Shown here one piece after another: positions 12,710-27,233 of a stretch of 64,000 nt of DNA (position 1 is the first letter of the stretch; every line of letters starts with the position of its first letter). The notes beneath the pieces were generated by a model. That model made no database searches and was not told the DNA's origin. It saw only the letters and a program-made list of their open reading frames with translations. Where the stretch lies: the NCBI GenBank assembly GCA_905250075.1, contig CAJNOP010000363.1:141750-205749 (forward strand). The letters run 5' to 3'. Made by a program: the position numbers and the translations under genes. Source of the DNA: Rotaria sp. Silwood1 (Eukaryota > Rotifera > Eurotatoria > Philodinida > Philodinidae).

Positions 12710-14479
12710 TTTTTCTATTTATTTATTTTACTTCAAGATGAAGGACGTTTGAATTTATTGACGTCATGATTGATTAATCAGAAAGTGAATGTAATTTACC
12801 AATAATAAGAAAAAATGTATACTATTGAAAGAAATAATTCATTTCTACTTTCTTTTTTATTCAAACATAGCAAAAATATAAAACATTTGATTCAGTTTCT
12901 TCTAAGGACGTACGAGCAAACAAAGAGAATAAAAAAAACCATGAAATAATCTAAAGTCAACTAGTGTATTAATCTGATGTTAAATCATATAAATTCAAAT
13001 TTGATATAATCTATATTACTAGAAAAAAAGTTATTCATTACATGAATAATATCAAACAACTATTAGCTTTGATTTAGTACTGTTTTCTTTATCAATTTTA
13101 TTACTTAAAATAAATCGACTTAAGATAATTACAGCTCAAAAGTTCAGACCATATAAATTAAAGAACGGTTACAAAATTCTTTATATCAGAGGTGACTTGT
13201 GCCAAAATATTTTATTCTATTACTTGAAACCAAAATTTTTTGGACAGCTTGGCTCGAAGAATTTTTTAAAGATCAGTTCCTATTTACAGAATTTTTGACG
13301 AGTTACACATATCGAAACTTTTTTGGAAACTTGTTCTATTCGTAGTAAATATTACAAAATGTCATATTATTTCTAGTTGATTGATAATATCTGATGTATG
13401 TGATTGTAAATAAATGAAGAATTTGTACATGTTTTTTGGATATTATATTTAAAAGTCCGCATTTTATACTATAGTGTCTGTAATAGAAAACCGCCAGTCT
13501 TTTTTTTTTTAACCGAAAACAAAACATTCGAAATGCCCCATTAATATATTCTGCAGTCGTTTCGTTCTTTCATACTGGGAAGACTAGACAAATCTTATTC
13601 ATATCCTAGATTTTTTTTCCTTTGATCATATATTAATATCGATATTATTTACAACAAATAAAAACACTGATTCTTTTTTCTTTTAACGTGAACATAATGT
13701 TTATTTAGTAGATTGAATTTAGAGAATCGATTATATCATATGATTTTGTTTTTTGAATATTCTATTGAAGTATTTCAATGCAATACAAAAAACGTTTTTG
13801 TTCTTAAACAAATATTTAATTTGGAAACCTTGAATACAAGTGCAAGCTGCTACTATGTGAATCCTCAATATATGTGATTTTTTTTTTCACAAACATCGAA
13901 GCAGAGATAAATTTCTTGCATAGCTTGTCGATTTAATCACCAGCTAATCACATTCCCATCATTTTGCACTGATGTTTCGTTCTCTTACTACGCATTGTAA
14001 TATGATAAAGACGCAATCTTGTCTGTATACATTCAAGCATCGAGCATACTTGAAACATAGAGAGCAGCATGGAAAAAAAAGGAATGGACTGTTTCAGATA
14101 AAAAAAAAAAGTGATGCTGACTTTGTCAGATATTTAAAAAAAAACAGAACAGAATAACTTAAGTAAAAAATGCAGTAACGTCAATAAATTTGATCTAGAA
14201 TACAAAATCTTGATGCTGATACGAAATAGACAACGTATTTAGCCAAAAAAATATATAGCTTAGTCATTGCACTCATAAATGAATAGTTTAAAAATATGGT
14301 ACTTCTATCATACGATAGTCATTCTTTTATACGTCCTTCCTCACGATATCTCTCTTCTATTCCTGATAATAACTATTGATCAACTTATTCCAATATAGAA
14401 GAAGAAAGCTTGCGAAATAAACTTTTATTCAATAATTTCAAAATACAACAGTTACCTTTTTCAACAAAATAATTAAACA

Positions 14480-15985
14480 ATGTCTAAAAATTCAGTACGA
14501 TTAAATAATTTGATATGTATCTTTCATATCTAATATTATTTTCTAGTCAAATTTTGCGTGTTTCTTTGATGTTGATGGTGTTATAACCAAAGGACCAAAT
14601 ATTATTCCTGCTGCTAAATTGGCTATTAAAAAATTGGTTCAATATGATGTTCCTTTTATATTCGTTTCTAATACATGTATGTTGGAAACAGAAAAAGCCG
14701 AGCAATTGTCAAATATGCTTGAAGTTCCTGTATGTTTTGTATTTTTTCATAGTTTGTTTTTTTATGAAAAAATTTCGATAATATTTAGATTCTTCCGAAA
14801 CAAGTTGTTTTGGCTCATACACCCATGCGTTGTTTAGGTGAATATCATAAAAAACATGTGCTGATATGTGGACAAGGCGACATTGAAGGAATTGCTCAAA
14901 CGTAAAAAAGCATCTTTTTCTTTTCCTAAAAAATTGATCTGTTTTTGTTCTCTTAGTGTTGGTTTTAAAAATACAACAACTATTGAAAGATTATGTGCAG
15001 CTTTTCCCGAATTAGATATGGTTGATCATACACATCGAACTCAATTAGTAAAATATTTTTTAAAAATTCTTTGATATTTAAATAAATTTGGTCTTAATTA
15101 ATAGTGTGAAATGGTAAAAGATCAAGGTATTATTCGTAGTCAAGATTTCCGCCCCATTGAAGGTACTTTATTTTGTTTTTTTTTCCTTTTTATATATTTA
15201 TATTATTAATATGATAATTGATTATTTTAGCGATTGTACTTCTTGGTGAACCTATTCATTGGGAAACATCTTTACAACTTATTACAGATATTCTTTTGAC
15301 TCATGGTAATCCAAATGATGCAGCCAATTCTACTTGGGTCGGTCCACATATACCAATAATTGCATGTAATAAAGATTTGGTATTCAAAGCTTTTGCTGAT
15401 ATACCTCGTTTTGGTCATGGAGCCTTTTTGATATGTCTTGAAGCATTATACAACGTATGCATTTATGTATTATTGAAATATGAATTATTTTGTTTTATTA
15501 TTTAGAAACTCAGTGGTAATGATTTAATGTATACAGCACTTGTTGGTAAACCATATGAAATTTCATTTCAATATTCTGAAATGATGGCTAATAAATTAGC
15601 TCGTTCTAAAGGTCAAACGAAAGTTGAACGAATTTATTTTGTTGGGTATTTTTTTATATAATTATAAGAATAATATTCAACGATTGAATTCTTTCAACGC
15701 GTTTTTAGAGATAATCCTGACGTCGATATTGTAGGTGCTAATGTCTATAATGCTTTACTTAAAAGAACTAAATCATCGAATGACAGTTTTACAGGATGTG
15801 GACTTTTAGCTCATCCACGTTTATTAACTGCTACATCATGTGAATCCATTCTAGTCTGTACTGGTGTATATGATCCAAATATAGATACACTTGACACAAA
15901 ACAACCATGGGCAATACCAACAACAATCCAACCTGATGTATTAGAAGCTGTCAATTATGTCTTAACTACAGAACACGTTATATAA
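14480..15985 (+). CDS. HDHD5: HAD-superfamily hydrolase, HDHD5/CECR5 type
   Basis: Eight exons (14480-14494, 14547-14729, 14789-14901, 14957-15047, 15105-15162, 15231-15454, 15506-15645, 15709-15985) join in frame to 366 residues; introns are 51-76 nt. The chosen ATG opens a five-codon exon that splices in phase to SNFACFFDVDGV. HAD motif I is DVDGV (Asp13 nucleophile, Asp15); motif II is FVSN (Ser46); motif IV is VGDNPDVDIVGAN (Asp276, Asp281). Family signature stretches RFGHGAFLICLEALY, LLGEP-x-HWETSLQL and SILVCTGVYDP closely match HDHD5. Members are class II-capped HAD proteins, mitochondrial in vertebrates, with uncertain substrate. The N-terminus here is short and has no obvious targeting presequence. 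All catalytic residues are present, so the gene looks functional. AATAAA occurs at 16069. Confidence 0.93.
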
Positions 15986-18900
15986 AATATCATATATTTT
16001 TCTTCTATTAGCATGATATATATATTATATTGTTGTACAATATAATTCGTATGTTTAATATTTTGTTGAATAAATTTTTATTAATTAAAGCAAAAACATT
16101 CTCATTTAGAATAGAAATATCACAGTGAAATATTATACTATAACAAGAGATAAAATTATAAATGAATCACACTACTTTAAAAAGCAATTTCGTTTTTCGA
16201 TTTTTCCAATAAGAAAATTTTGTGTTTTCGTTAGATATCAAATATTTCAATTAATCATACTTAGAAAAAAGTGAATTATAATAATTTTTTTTCTTTTATA
16301 TTCAAGTTTCTTACGAGTAAAATGAAAACTATTTTTAACAAAAAAGTAAAGTTGATTAAATTTTCATTTTATTTAAATGTTAGAAATGAAATCAGATAGA
16401 TTGAACACAACCGATAGATGAACTATAACGAAGAAAGAATAAACAATTCTTCAGTTAAAATAAATACTAATACAGCTGTATTCAGAGAAGGATCAAGTTC
16501 ATCTAAATCATTTAGATGCAATCAAAAATATCCGTTAGTTAAAAACAAAAAGATAGATCTCTAAATTAAAATAATAATATATCACTATTTTGAAACATTG
16601 AAATTGTAATTGCATGCGTCCACTGAAGTACTAACACGTTAGGTCATAGTCCTTCATACGATTCTCTATGAACTCACTATATTTCACAAATCATTAAATG
16701 AAAATTATTACTTCCATCTAGAAAATCTAACGCGTTAATTCTAACAATGCAAAATTTAGTAAAAACATAATAGAATAATCTCAGGTTTATTATCGAGGAT
16801 CGCATTGTTTGAAATTTTCTATTTCATTTACCACCACATATCTAAAAAAGTGAAGATTTATCATGAACTGAATTATATCAATCAATATTCAAGGCTAAAC
16901 ACAAAACCTTTAGATATTCAAAATATAAAAACTATTTTCAATATATTTATTCAACAATAATAAGATAAAAATAGTATTTGATCAGTTAATTGCATTTAAA
17001 GTAATCGAGTATAATATTTAACAATGTAGAAATGAAACATCATATTCACTTGAATATGAAAGAAAGCAATCAACATATCGCCGTTTACAAATAATGATCA
17101 ATAAGTAACAAAAAATAAATTTCATAATCATTGAAGCGAAAAGAGAAGAAAAATGGACAAAAAAAAATAATAGTATATATGTATATATCATTTCATACTG
17201 TGATATGTTTCGACTTTGATCGATGACTCATATAGACCTTTTTGTATTTGTTGAAATTTCATATTTCTTTTTTTTTTTAAATATTATTACAATCTGAGAC
17301 CATTTGATGAAGTTTTTATTGTTATTTTATCCAAAAAAATTTTAGACTATTACAATAAGCATTAGATGTATATAAATCACATCAATCAGATCTATCAATA
17401 CTGAAGATATAGAGGCGATGGTGGACCACAGTCCATTGTCTCATCGTACCTATCGTACATTAGGTAACTAGAAGGACCTAGTCGAAAGTTCTACTTTCTA
17501 AATTTTATATATTGAAATAAATACATTTACGGTTACTCTATTTGATCTTAAGGAGAAATTTCTAAAACTCACTCGAACTTTGTGAAGTCTATCATTGAAA
17601 TTTCTGTTGTTAACTTTTCAAAATATTTTAAAATGAAAACCATTTGAAACAAATTTTTGGCTCATAAACTTCATTCTGTAAAAAAAATTATTTCGATCGA
17701 ACTAGAAATAGAGTAAAACAACGACTAGAAGATGACGATTAGTTTGAAAAATCTGGTATAACATATTTTCTCAACGTCAGAAAGAGCCCTATATTCGATT
17801 GAATTCAAACACTCGCTAATTATTCTTGCGTATCTGGCTCATTATTGACCGATAACACCGCTTCGCATAAATCATCACATTCAGTGCTATTAATCTTCCA
17901 AAAACAAATGTTTATTTTTTCCAAATCTATGATCTTGTAAACAAGATGTCAATTTAATGCAAAACCAATGTAATATTCGGAACCAGATAGACAAAACTGG
18001 CTTTTTTTTATTTTGTAAACGCTACAATTCGCTAAAGCCCAACAGCATTCAAACTTTCAGTGAATACTCCTCTATGTAACATCTTGTGCTGGTTACAATA
18101 TAAAATCAGTCGTTTGATCTTTTTCTAGTCATAAATAGTCTCTCAATAAATTATATCTAGAAAAGTTTGACATTAAATTATAAAACAATTTAAAAGACCT
18201 TAGAACTTCGACCTGTGAATCTATGTTCGTGCAGAACGAATACTATATTACTGAAAAAATATCACCTTGAATAGATAATTACAAATGTATCATACAATAA
18301 ATATATGTAACCTTAGAACAGTACAAATGTTACCCTGATCAAAATAAATGATGCACTTTTTATTTTTCTTCTATTATTGTATTGTATCATTGTCGCTTTA
18401 GTTCATATTTGTATCATAAATAATTCTTTGATTACTATGCTTATTCTAAAAGTTTCAGCTCTACAGAATGGGAATTCGTTTAGAAAAAAAATATTCAAGA
18501 ACCCATATGCTGTCTCGTAAAAATAACCGTACAAAAATACATCCTATGAAAAGATTTAGTAGTCTCATCAATTGTTCATTAAACTTTCATGCAACCTTTT
18601 AGAGCTTATGCCAGTTTCATAAACTCTCGTACGTTCATGATGATAATTAATCCTTGAACTGTGTATGAAAAAAAGCAATAATTTCCTGAATGATTCATTA
18701 TCTTCGTAATCCTATAAGGATTGATGAAAATTTGTTAAGGAGTTCATGAGTCTAATCAAAACTTTTTCGTAGAACTTATTATTCTACATTGGTTTTAGTG
18801 TAATATAGCAGAGAAAGTCAAAGTTTGCTATTTGTTAAAATTGATATTGTTTTTTTTTCAATATCACCAATATTTAATATAGAAATCACTTTTCTATCAA

Positions 18901-19320
18901 TTTTTGTCGTCAATATTTTGAAAAGAAATCTATTCAATAAATTTGTAGTGGTACAAATGAAGTTTGGACAAACTGAATCACTCCGATAAGGAAAAATATT
19001 TCAACGAGCAAACAAAATAAGTATTGGTTTGATTGCCATATCAGTATGTAAAACATATTTGTATTTTTTCTCAATGAGTTTTCTTTCTATGGAACTGAAA
19101 CTTTCAGAATAAGTTAAGTAATCAAATATGTATCTATAGTATAAATATGAGATGTAACCATAAAGAGAAATAATTGTAAAGTTAAGCTATGCCGTTTATT
19201 TTAGTGAAAAGAATACAAAAAAAATTTTTTTTTTCAATTTTCGATTTTATTCAAGCTTATTAATCGACTTTCAAATCGATTTCAATTATTTAGATCCGTT
19301 TATATACAAGAATTAAATAA
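15986..19320. other. Intergenic region without recognisable genes
   Basis: About 3.3 kb of AT-rich DNA. It begins with the 3' UTR of the HDHD5-like gene (polyadenylation-type AATAAA at 16069-16074) and ends with the 3' flank of the EF-hand gene on the other strand. No frame resembles a known protein on either strand, and no tandem array or long inverted repeat was noticed. Confidence 0.55.
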
Positions 19321-20536
19321 TTATAAACGAGTTATTGTTGATTGATGTTTATCTTCGATAGTTATATTAGTATCATAACTATTGGATCGATGTTCTCTAT
19401 GTTGCTTTAATTCAAGTAATGCTTTCATTAGAGCATTTTCAAATGATTGACATAAAAGTTCATTTTCTGGATCATATGTATTAATAGATTCTGAACAATT
19501 CTCATCAATATCAAGTAAACTATTTGATTCAAAATCATCATTTATATTTGTTCTTGATGATAAAGTAAATACACCTGAATCCGATTGATTATCAATTGAG
19601 ATTTGTTTCTTATTGATTGTTTCATCATTTGTGATATTTTTATGTGGAACAAAATGATTTCGTGCTCGACGGATCACTTTTAATAAATATCGATCAGTAT
19701 TGGTTGATGTTGGTGATGATGGTACTGAAGAAAGACTACAATAAACAAGAAACAACGAAATTAAATGAAGAAAATACAAAAAAAAAATCATACTCAAATT
19801 GATTATTTGAATTCATTGTTGTTTCTAACCAAGCATCAATTGGACTTTTATTATTATTATTATTATTACCATCATGATGTTGTAATGATGATGTTTTAAT
19901 TTGACCACGAATGTCGACTAGAGTTGATAAGTTTTTTAAGATACGTGTACGTTTTTTCACCGGTTTAGCACTATCTGATGTTAAATGATCTTTTAAATGC
20001 CATTGAATAAATTCTTCTTTAGATATTCGTCCATCTTTATTTACATCCATGGTATTAAATGCTTGTTCATATGATAAATTATCATTAATACCAGTTTTAT
20101 ATTGGCCAAGAAATTGTGCAGCTAATTTTTTTCGTGAATTAAATTCATGTCTTGTTATATAACCTTGATTATGTGTATCAAAAAAATTATATAATGTTTC
20201 GACTGTACGTAAACGATTAGCTCCAGTTAATGCTGATAGTGCATAAATATATTCATTAAAATCTAATTGTCCATCATGATTTCGATCGTAAATATCAAAC
20301 ATCATAGAAAAAAATTTTCTACTTTGTCGATAGTTTTGTCTTGTAATTAATGTTTGAAAAAATAGTGTTGACAGTGTCGATTTTTGCATGGGTGTCTGTA
20401 CAGCTGATTTTCGTATAAATGTTAGAAATTTTTGTTTTGAACAATATCCATTTGGACAATCACGAAAAAATGTTTTACGTGCAAAATTAATATCACTTTC
20501 AGAAAAACCTGTTTCATTATCACTGTATGACGCCAT
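19321..20536 (-). CDS. EF-hand calcium sensor (neuronal-calcium-sensor-like) with long tail
   Basis: Two exons, 20536-19794 and 19735-19321, joined across a 58-nt intron, give 385 residues. The first 185 residues follow the neuronal calcium sensor layout. A non-canonical first hand includes RDCPNGYCSKQKF, the site of the family's CPxG signature. Then come a canonical loop at residues 84-95 (D-x-N-x-D-G...E), a degenerate loop at 120-131 (DTHNQGYITRHE, poor at positions 3 and 5) and a canonical loop at 164-175 (DVNKDGRISKEE). Two hands should bind calcium. The N-terminus MASYSD lacks the Gly2 needed for myristoylation, unlike typical NCS proteins. The last 200 residues are Ser/Asn-rich with no recognised domain, giving about twice the usual family length. 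Confidence 0.82.
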
Positions 20537-22099
20537 TTTTTATTTATAATAGTCAACGATATTATGGCTTGTATTGCGATACTTATATGTATATATGTAC
20601 AAAGAAGGATGATGATGTATGATGAGTGATGTCTTTTTTGATTCGTATAATGTGAGACAAAAACAAGTGAAGCGAGAAGCGATATGCGTATAGTATCGTT
20701 TTCGTACACTTTGCTTTCTATGTGTTGTTTCCTGCAATTGCAGGATACTCATATTGAGTAGCTACTTTTTTTCTCTAGTTCTCTTAACGTCATGTAAGTA
20801 TACATATATATATATATATATGTACACTACGGAAGGTATAAGTAGCATGTCCACAATGGCTGCTTTATTGTGTGCTCAATTAAAAGGTCAAGCAAACAGA
20901 TGAGCGACGAGAGCGAGTGACCGTCGGTCACTTACTTTTTTTTCTTATTTCGAAATAGCTAAAGTAAGGAATAGGATTAGATACCGTCGGCTCGAACTGT
21001 TACCATGATATGTACCGGGAAATAGTTTAACGTTCATCATCATAATGCACTGTCTACATATTGTCGTCATTCGATAAAGTCAATAGTGGACATATACACA
21101 ACTGAGGTGAGTAGTGAATTATTCTGATATTGATTTCTTCTTCTTATATATAGATATAATCTTAAATCTTATAATGAATCTTTATGATATCGATGTATGA
21201 GCATATAGATGATATGATGTAAAAATATTCTCATTTCATGTAAGAATATAAATTGGATATCATTGAAATGAGCTATTTTTATTTTTACCTTGAAAAAGTA
21301 TTGAATTATATTTCTAACTGTTACAACATTTCAATGAGATTAAACCTTAAAATAATTAATCCATCTTATATATTCTTATTTAAATATACATAAAACGGAA
21401 TTATCGTGCGTGAAAAATTCATTTGAAAGCTTTTAACATAAATAATATGTATAAGACGACGTACACACACACACACACATGTATATATATATATAGCAGA
21501 TTACTTTTCTTTTTATTCTATTCAACATAATTCAAAGAAAATGATTTGCATGTGATATAACACTATTACAGTTACTATTTCTTCTTATGATTGACCCTGA
21601 AAATGTACGAGACGAAATAATGGTTATATCTCGAGATACATATTCAGCTTCTATATCCGCTACACACTTGTCCATTTTAAATAAAATATAAGAGAAAAAA
21701 ATAATAAACGAGAAAATAACCCTGAGATTAAATGAATTAATCGAGAAATTCGAATTTCTCTTATGTCAGTCGATGAAGAAAAAATATCTCACATGAGATC
21801 TATATGTACTCTTCTACACACCATGAGCAAACATTGCCTCGTGCGAGCATTTATCGTGTTTGTATGCTCCAATTATTCATACAAATGTAGACGTGACTCT
21901 AACCTACTATTCGATACTCTTTTTCTTTTCTTTCTCTCATCAACATCTCTAATGACATATGTTGCTCTCTTTCTTTTACCGTTCACTTGAAAATTGAAGT
22001 AGTCTATATGTATATATACATACATGAGACGTTTCAAGATACACTTATTCTAAAACTGGAGGTGATAAATTTTACATTTTTATTCGTCTAGTTATCATA
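20537..22099. promoter_or_regulatory. Divergent intergenic/promoter region
   Basis: It separates the minus-strand EF-hand gene and the plus-strand membrane-protein gene, so it must hold both promoters. It contains TA and AC microsatellites (around 20806 and 21463) and a small cluster of nuclear-receptor half-sites at 20885-20930. No further coding frame is convincing. Confidence 0.5.
20885..20930. promoter_or_regulatory. Cluster of AGGTCA-type nuclear-receptor half-sites
   Basis: AGGTCA lies at 20885-20890, and TGACC-gtc-GGTCA (an everted repeat with 3-bp spacing) at 20918-20930, about 350-400 bp upstream of the EF-hand start codon. Half-sites are short, so this may be chance. Confidence 0.25.
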
Positions 22100-23306
22100 A
22101 TGGATGAACAATTTATTTTTTCAACATCATCTGCTTTATTTGATACTTATCTTGTTTATGGTATCATTGGTTTACTATTATTTATTGCACTCATTGGTCT
22201 AGTTATTTTATTAGCTACATCATGTTGTTGTTGTTATTGTTGTTTGTCTCCAAGATCATGTTGCTTATGTTATCATCATAGGCGTCGGCATTCGTCATAT
22301 AAACTACGTCAAAAACCAAATCATCCAAGTGGATCAAGTAACGATGATTCAAAAAAAATTGCGTTTATACGACGTCATCCAAGCGACGTAGCAGATTTTT
22401 CTCAATTATATGATTCATGCCCACACCTAATCAATAGTAAAGCTATGACAACAACAAGTACAAATATGGATACGAGTTGTACAACAATTGATACACTTGT
22501 TAGTCCAATATCACCATGTAGTTCATTTCGTTCATTTATTGAATCAGGAACATCATCAAACGAAAATAAACGTAAATTTAAAAACAAAAGTTTGATTTTT
22601 TAATAATACTTTTTTTTTTCTTTTTTAATAGTTCCCATAGTACAAAGTGATTCTAGTAATCCATCACAAAAACATAATATAACTATTGATAAGATTAATA
22701 ATGTTCCTTCATCATCTGTTAAGAGTAAGAAAAAAGAAAAAAAAAATCAAATTTATTTCGAATTAAATATTATAAATTAAATTAGGTGTATCTTCTCGTC
22801 CATTTTCTTATATAAAAAATACAAATGATCGTGCACATATTTTACGTCGTTTTACTCCACATGAACGTGCTATACCAGCAACCATTATACCCATTGATGT
22901 AACTCGAATATCTTCATCTGAGAATGACAATAATAATCAAACAAATTCAAATAGTACAAATATTTATGAAACAGTTCTTCCAACAACAACAAATAATAAT
23001 AATCATAATCATAATTCAACAACATCAGATATGTCATCACCTATTTATGAAACTGAATGGACACATAGTTTAAGACAATTAATGATGGCTACAGGAACAT
23101 CATCGATTAAAAATGAAGGTATTTCTGTTATTGAAGTGTCTTCAACACCACCTGATATAGTTCCATCAACAAAACAATCTTCGAATTATTTTCAACAACA
23201 AAATCTTTATGATAAATTTTTAGCAAATCGAACAACAATATCAGATTCAATGAGACGAACTAATATGCTAAGACAATTAAAAGACAATGCAGCATTCCTT
23301 TATTAA
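22100..23306 (+). CDS. Small single-pass membrane protein with Cys-rich juxtamembrane run
   Basis: Three exons (22100-22571, 22632-22724, 22786-23306) join in frame to 361 residues. If the first intron were retained, the first exon would run to a stop at 22603. Residues 19-40 form one hydrophobic segment without a cleavable signal, followed at once by SCCCCYCC and two further cysteines near 54-57, then a basic stretch. This layout suggests an N-out signal-anchor protein with a palmitoylated juxtamembrane region and a Ser/Thr/Asn-rich cytoplasmic tail. The tail ends in a charged helix-like segment (SMRRTNMLRQLKDN). I recognise no family. Confidence 0.68.
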
Positions 23307-26300
23307 AGCAATTATTTTCATTTTTTATGATAGATATGTTTTGTTTTGATTTTTTTTTCTGTTATGTTTTTCTTATGTATTCAATTGACAAAAAAAGAAA
23401 CAAACGAATAAGACACAAGATAAAATATTGTAAATAAAACTTCGATCATAAGATTAAAAAAAATATCGATTGAGAGATTTTGACGCAAAACATATTTAAA
23501 TCATATTTAATTTCAATAGAGTTAAATATAAACATTTAGACAATAAACTATTCAATGATTATAAATAATGAGTAGTTTTAATACAGATATAAATTATATA
23601 TCAAATAAACGGTCTTTTTTACTAAACGACCAACATCATTATTCAGATTTTCATGTACGCTTGAATGATTTTATTTTTGACGTAATTCAATGATGTCCTG
23701 TCGCTTTGATTATTTATCATAAATTTGATGAAATTGCTTACTTATCAAAAAAAAAACAATTTCGTACGAAACTATTTTGATAGCAATTCAGGTATATTTT
23801 GTTTCATTATTAATCAAACAAATGTCATACTTCTACTTCTGACTACTAATCACTGTAATAGAGGACTCACGTAGAAATTTCATTGAATTAATTACAACGA
23901 ACAAAAGGTTTTTTTTTCTGTTTCAGAGAATTTTGTAAATTAAATTGGCTAAAGTTTCGTAATAGATATCAAAATACATTTGATAATATTAATTCATATA
24001 ATGAGAGACTGTCTTATAGTCATTATTCATATATTTGAAGTAAAAAATAGAATAGGAAAAAAGAAATTTGATTAATTTTGTTTTAATGTAATGTCAAGAA
24101 ACAAAATATCGTTTAGATTGCTATGTGAAGTGATCCAAAAAGAGGAAAAGATTTGAATAATTTATTAATTATAAGATTAGCGAATAATAAATGATGTTAC
24201 TCGGATTTATCTTAATTAGCAGTATTTCTTCAGGTGACACACACTGGTTCACACTCATACAGTGCTGTATCACCCAATTTATATATATATATATACTATA
24301 GATATAATCTGAAGGCGTATTTTTTGCTGGTAGTTTTTGTGATTTCAGCAACTATTATCTATATACTTCTATTTTTATGGCATAATTTCCATGAAATGAT
24401 TTATGCTAGTCTATTCTATTCTACGAAAACGAATGGCTACATTTTAAAAAAAAATCCTTTTTTGAATTAATTGCTACATTTAATTTTTAAATTTAAAAAG
24501 ATTCTATTAAGTCTCATCGAGTAGAAATAATCTTGCAAACAATAAGATCAGTATTTTCAAGTTATCGAATATTGCTACCAACATCTGTTTATTTATTTCG
24601 TATTGACTAATTCAGTTTCATTTATATGAAATTTGAATATCTTTTGCTGCTCCTCCATAATGCTTAGATCTTCGATAATACGTTTGATACCATAATAAGC
24701 ATGCACTATAAAAAAAAAGCTGTCGAATAATATACATTTACTGTCCAATTATTGCCATTGCATAAAACTTTCTTAGGTTTGCGTGCGTAATCTACCCTTT
24801 TTGCTTATAAACCTTGGCAAGAGTTTGTGACTCATTGCAAATTTATACGTCGTTCCACTGTTTTCTGTGTTCATTTACCTTTTTGTTGGGCATAGGAACG
24901 GAAAAAATCTCAGCTGAAAGATTTATTATTCTATGGGTGTGTTTAAAACGTGCAAAGATAAATCTTTTGTCTAAGGTTTATTTCGTTTATACACCTAAAA
25001 AAAATAAAGGTTAATGAACATGGAAAGTAGTATAGGGGTATATGAATTTGCAACGGATCACAAACTCTTGCTTAAGTTTATGAACAGAAAAGGTTTATGT
25101 AATAGTATTAAGCGGATAGTGAGGGCTTACTATTCTGCACTTTTTTTTTACAGTGTATCTAACAATATCTTCTTAAAAATACTACCTAATGTAATATATT
25201 CAATATTATTTATAAATATTGTCTGTTCTTAATCCAAAGTAAAATTGTAAACAACTTCATAGATGACATATGTTGAAAGAGAAAAAAAGTGAACAAAGCT
25301 ACATTGATGAATTATTATTCAAACGAATTCGATGTTACTACGTAATAATAAATCCTCGGCATATAGGTGACGGAGCGTGTTAAACCTTGGACAGACTATA
25401 CAATCTTCATAAGGTTTTCATCGAAAAACTAAGAATGAATGAGAGAGAAGGGTGAATCTTTTTCTGTTATTCAGATGGAATACAATAAGTGTTTCTATAT
25501 TTTAAACTCATATTTTGGAAGTATGATTCAAAAGAAAATCATAACTTCTGTCAAACGATGTGGATTTTAAAGAAGCAAATAAGCATTCGTTTCTATTTTA
25601 TTTCGATTCTCCAAAAAAAGAGTTTACCATGTACTGTACTGAACACACAGAGTAATAGTGAAGTAGTAGGATACATAAAAAACAAAGAAAAGCTGAGTTA
25701 CTGAAGGCAAAGAAAGCTTTCAAGAGTTTTTAGTTTATCTAACTCAAGTTTCTACTTGTTGTACAGAAGTACTACTTCAAGTTATTGGCAATGCATGGGC
25801 CAATATTTAGTCATACAAAATTGAATGTTTTTTTCAGGAGTATTTTCTAAGTCTACTCTATTGCTACAAAAAATATTACTATTTATTGTCAAGAACAACG
25901 GAAAATTTCGACGTTTGTATAAGAATTTCAATGCATTGCATAAATCTATCAATTAAATAGGACAAGAAACAAACGTTTGAGTCTACTCAAGTCTAGAATA
26001 GGCTTCAGCACATATAAATCTTGTGGCTCCGTCGACTATGTGTCAGTATCAAGTCTGTACATAACCTAACAGATCATGCATTGTTTGAATTATTAAGAAG
26101 AACTTATTAAAATTAGATGGTCCAGAAGAAATGGATAATTTTTCATATAAGCTCTTATTTATATAATCTCAATAATTTATGTTTTCATCCCAAAAGATTC
26201 GTTATTAAATTCTCTACGAAACCCATATTGAATGTTTTATAACAAAAAATATTGATAAATTCCCAAGTCGCCAACTTTCTATATCAAAACAACGATTTTT

Positions 26301-27233
26301 TGCCTTTTTTTGTCAACCAATATATAAAAATCTAACTGTCCACCTTGTAGCTATTGAACACTTAACTTTTGCCTCTAATTAAAAACAAATTTTTACCATA
26401 ACTAGCTGAAAGAGAATTCCTTTCTTTGGACGTTTTTTTTTCACTTAAATCAGTACTTGTGAATTGTAACTTCATACCACTTATAGAAAATTCTACATCT
26501 TCTTCCAAAACAGTGAATAGATTGAATTAAAGAATAAAAGTTTTCATGCTATTAATCACTTCGTTTCAAAGAAAGTATCCTTTCTAGTATCAAACTAGAC
26601 TTTGACAAATTCTATGATGCATCTTGAACAAATGCAAATTTGGCAGCATCAGATAACTTATTTCCATATATCTTGTCGTTTTTATAAGCGTTTAGAAACA
26701 GTTTCAATAAACTAAAACATGTTCTTAGAAAGTTGACAGTTTCGCAGCTTCTTAATATTTGTCGCGTAGTCTTCTATGTTCATATTTTATTAGAAAAAAT
26801 ATTTCATTCGGCTTTTGTAAAGAATTTTGCAGTGCTCTTTTAAATAGACAAAAGAAATTATTGAGATTACATGTGTAGAGTCGCATGAAAAACTAAATTA
26901 ACTTAACAAGATGTCAGACAGGGAGAAAGAAATAAGACAGCTAACAAGAGTTTTGTCACAATGTTAATATTTTATGATGAAATATCTGAAAGAAAAAAAT
27001 AACGAATGTTGTGAATGAGGTTATTAAATTTTCACTGAATGCAAAAGTAAAAGTTGATAGACATGAACTTTCTACTTTTATTTCAAGTTTTTAACATTTA
27101 GAAAACAAAATGAAGTAATCGAACGAACATTTATGTTCATTTTCTTCTGATGCAAAACTTCTAGTTCAATGTATTGATGTCGAACAACAAAGAATGGAAA
27201 TTTAATGTTAACTTTAATGAATATAAAGGGTAA
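23307..27233. other. Intergenic region without recognisable genes
   Basis: About 3.9 kb, strongly AT-rich. Frames of 60-90 codons occur but are compositionally random and match nothing I know. No clear exon series could be built on either strand. Confidence 0.55.

Larger units (their letters stand above)
10579..14479. other. Intergenic region, no intact gene
   Basis: About 3.9 kb of AT-rich DNA with only short, unrecognised frames. Two items stand out and are listed separately: a possible decayed coding remnant at 12409-12513 and a CCCACA tract at 12691-12709. The final part is the promoter region of the HDHD5-like gene. Confidence 0.55.
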
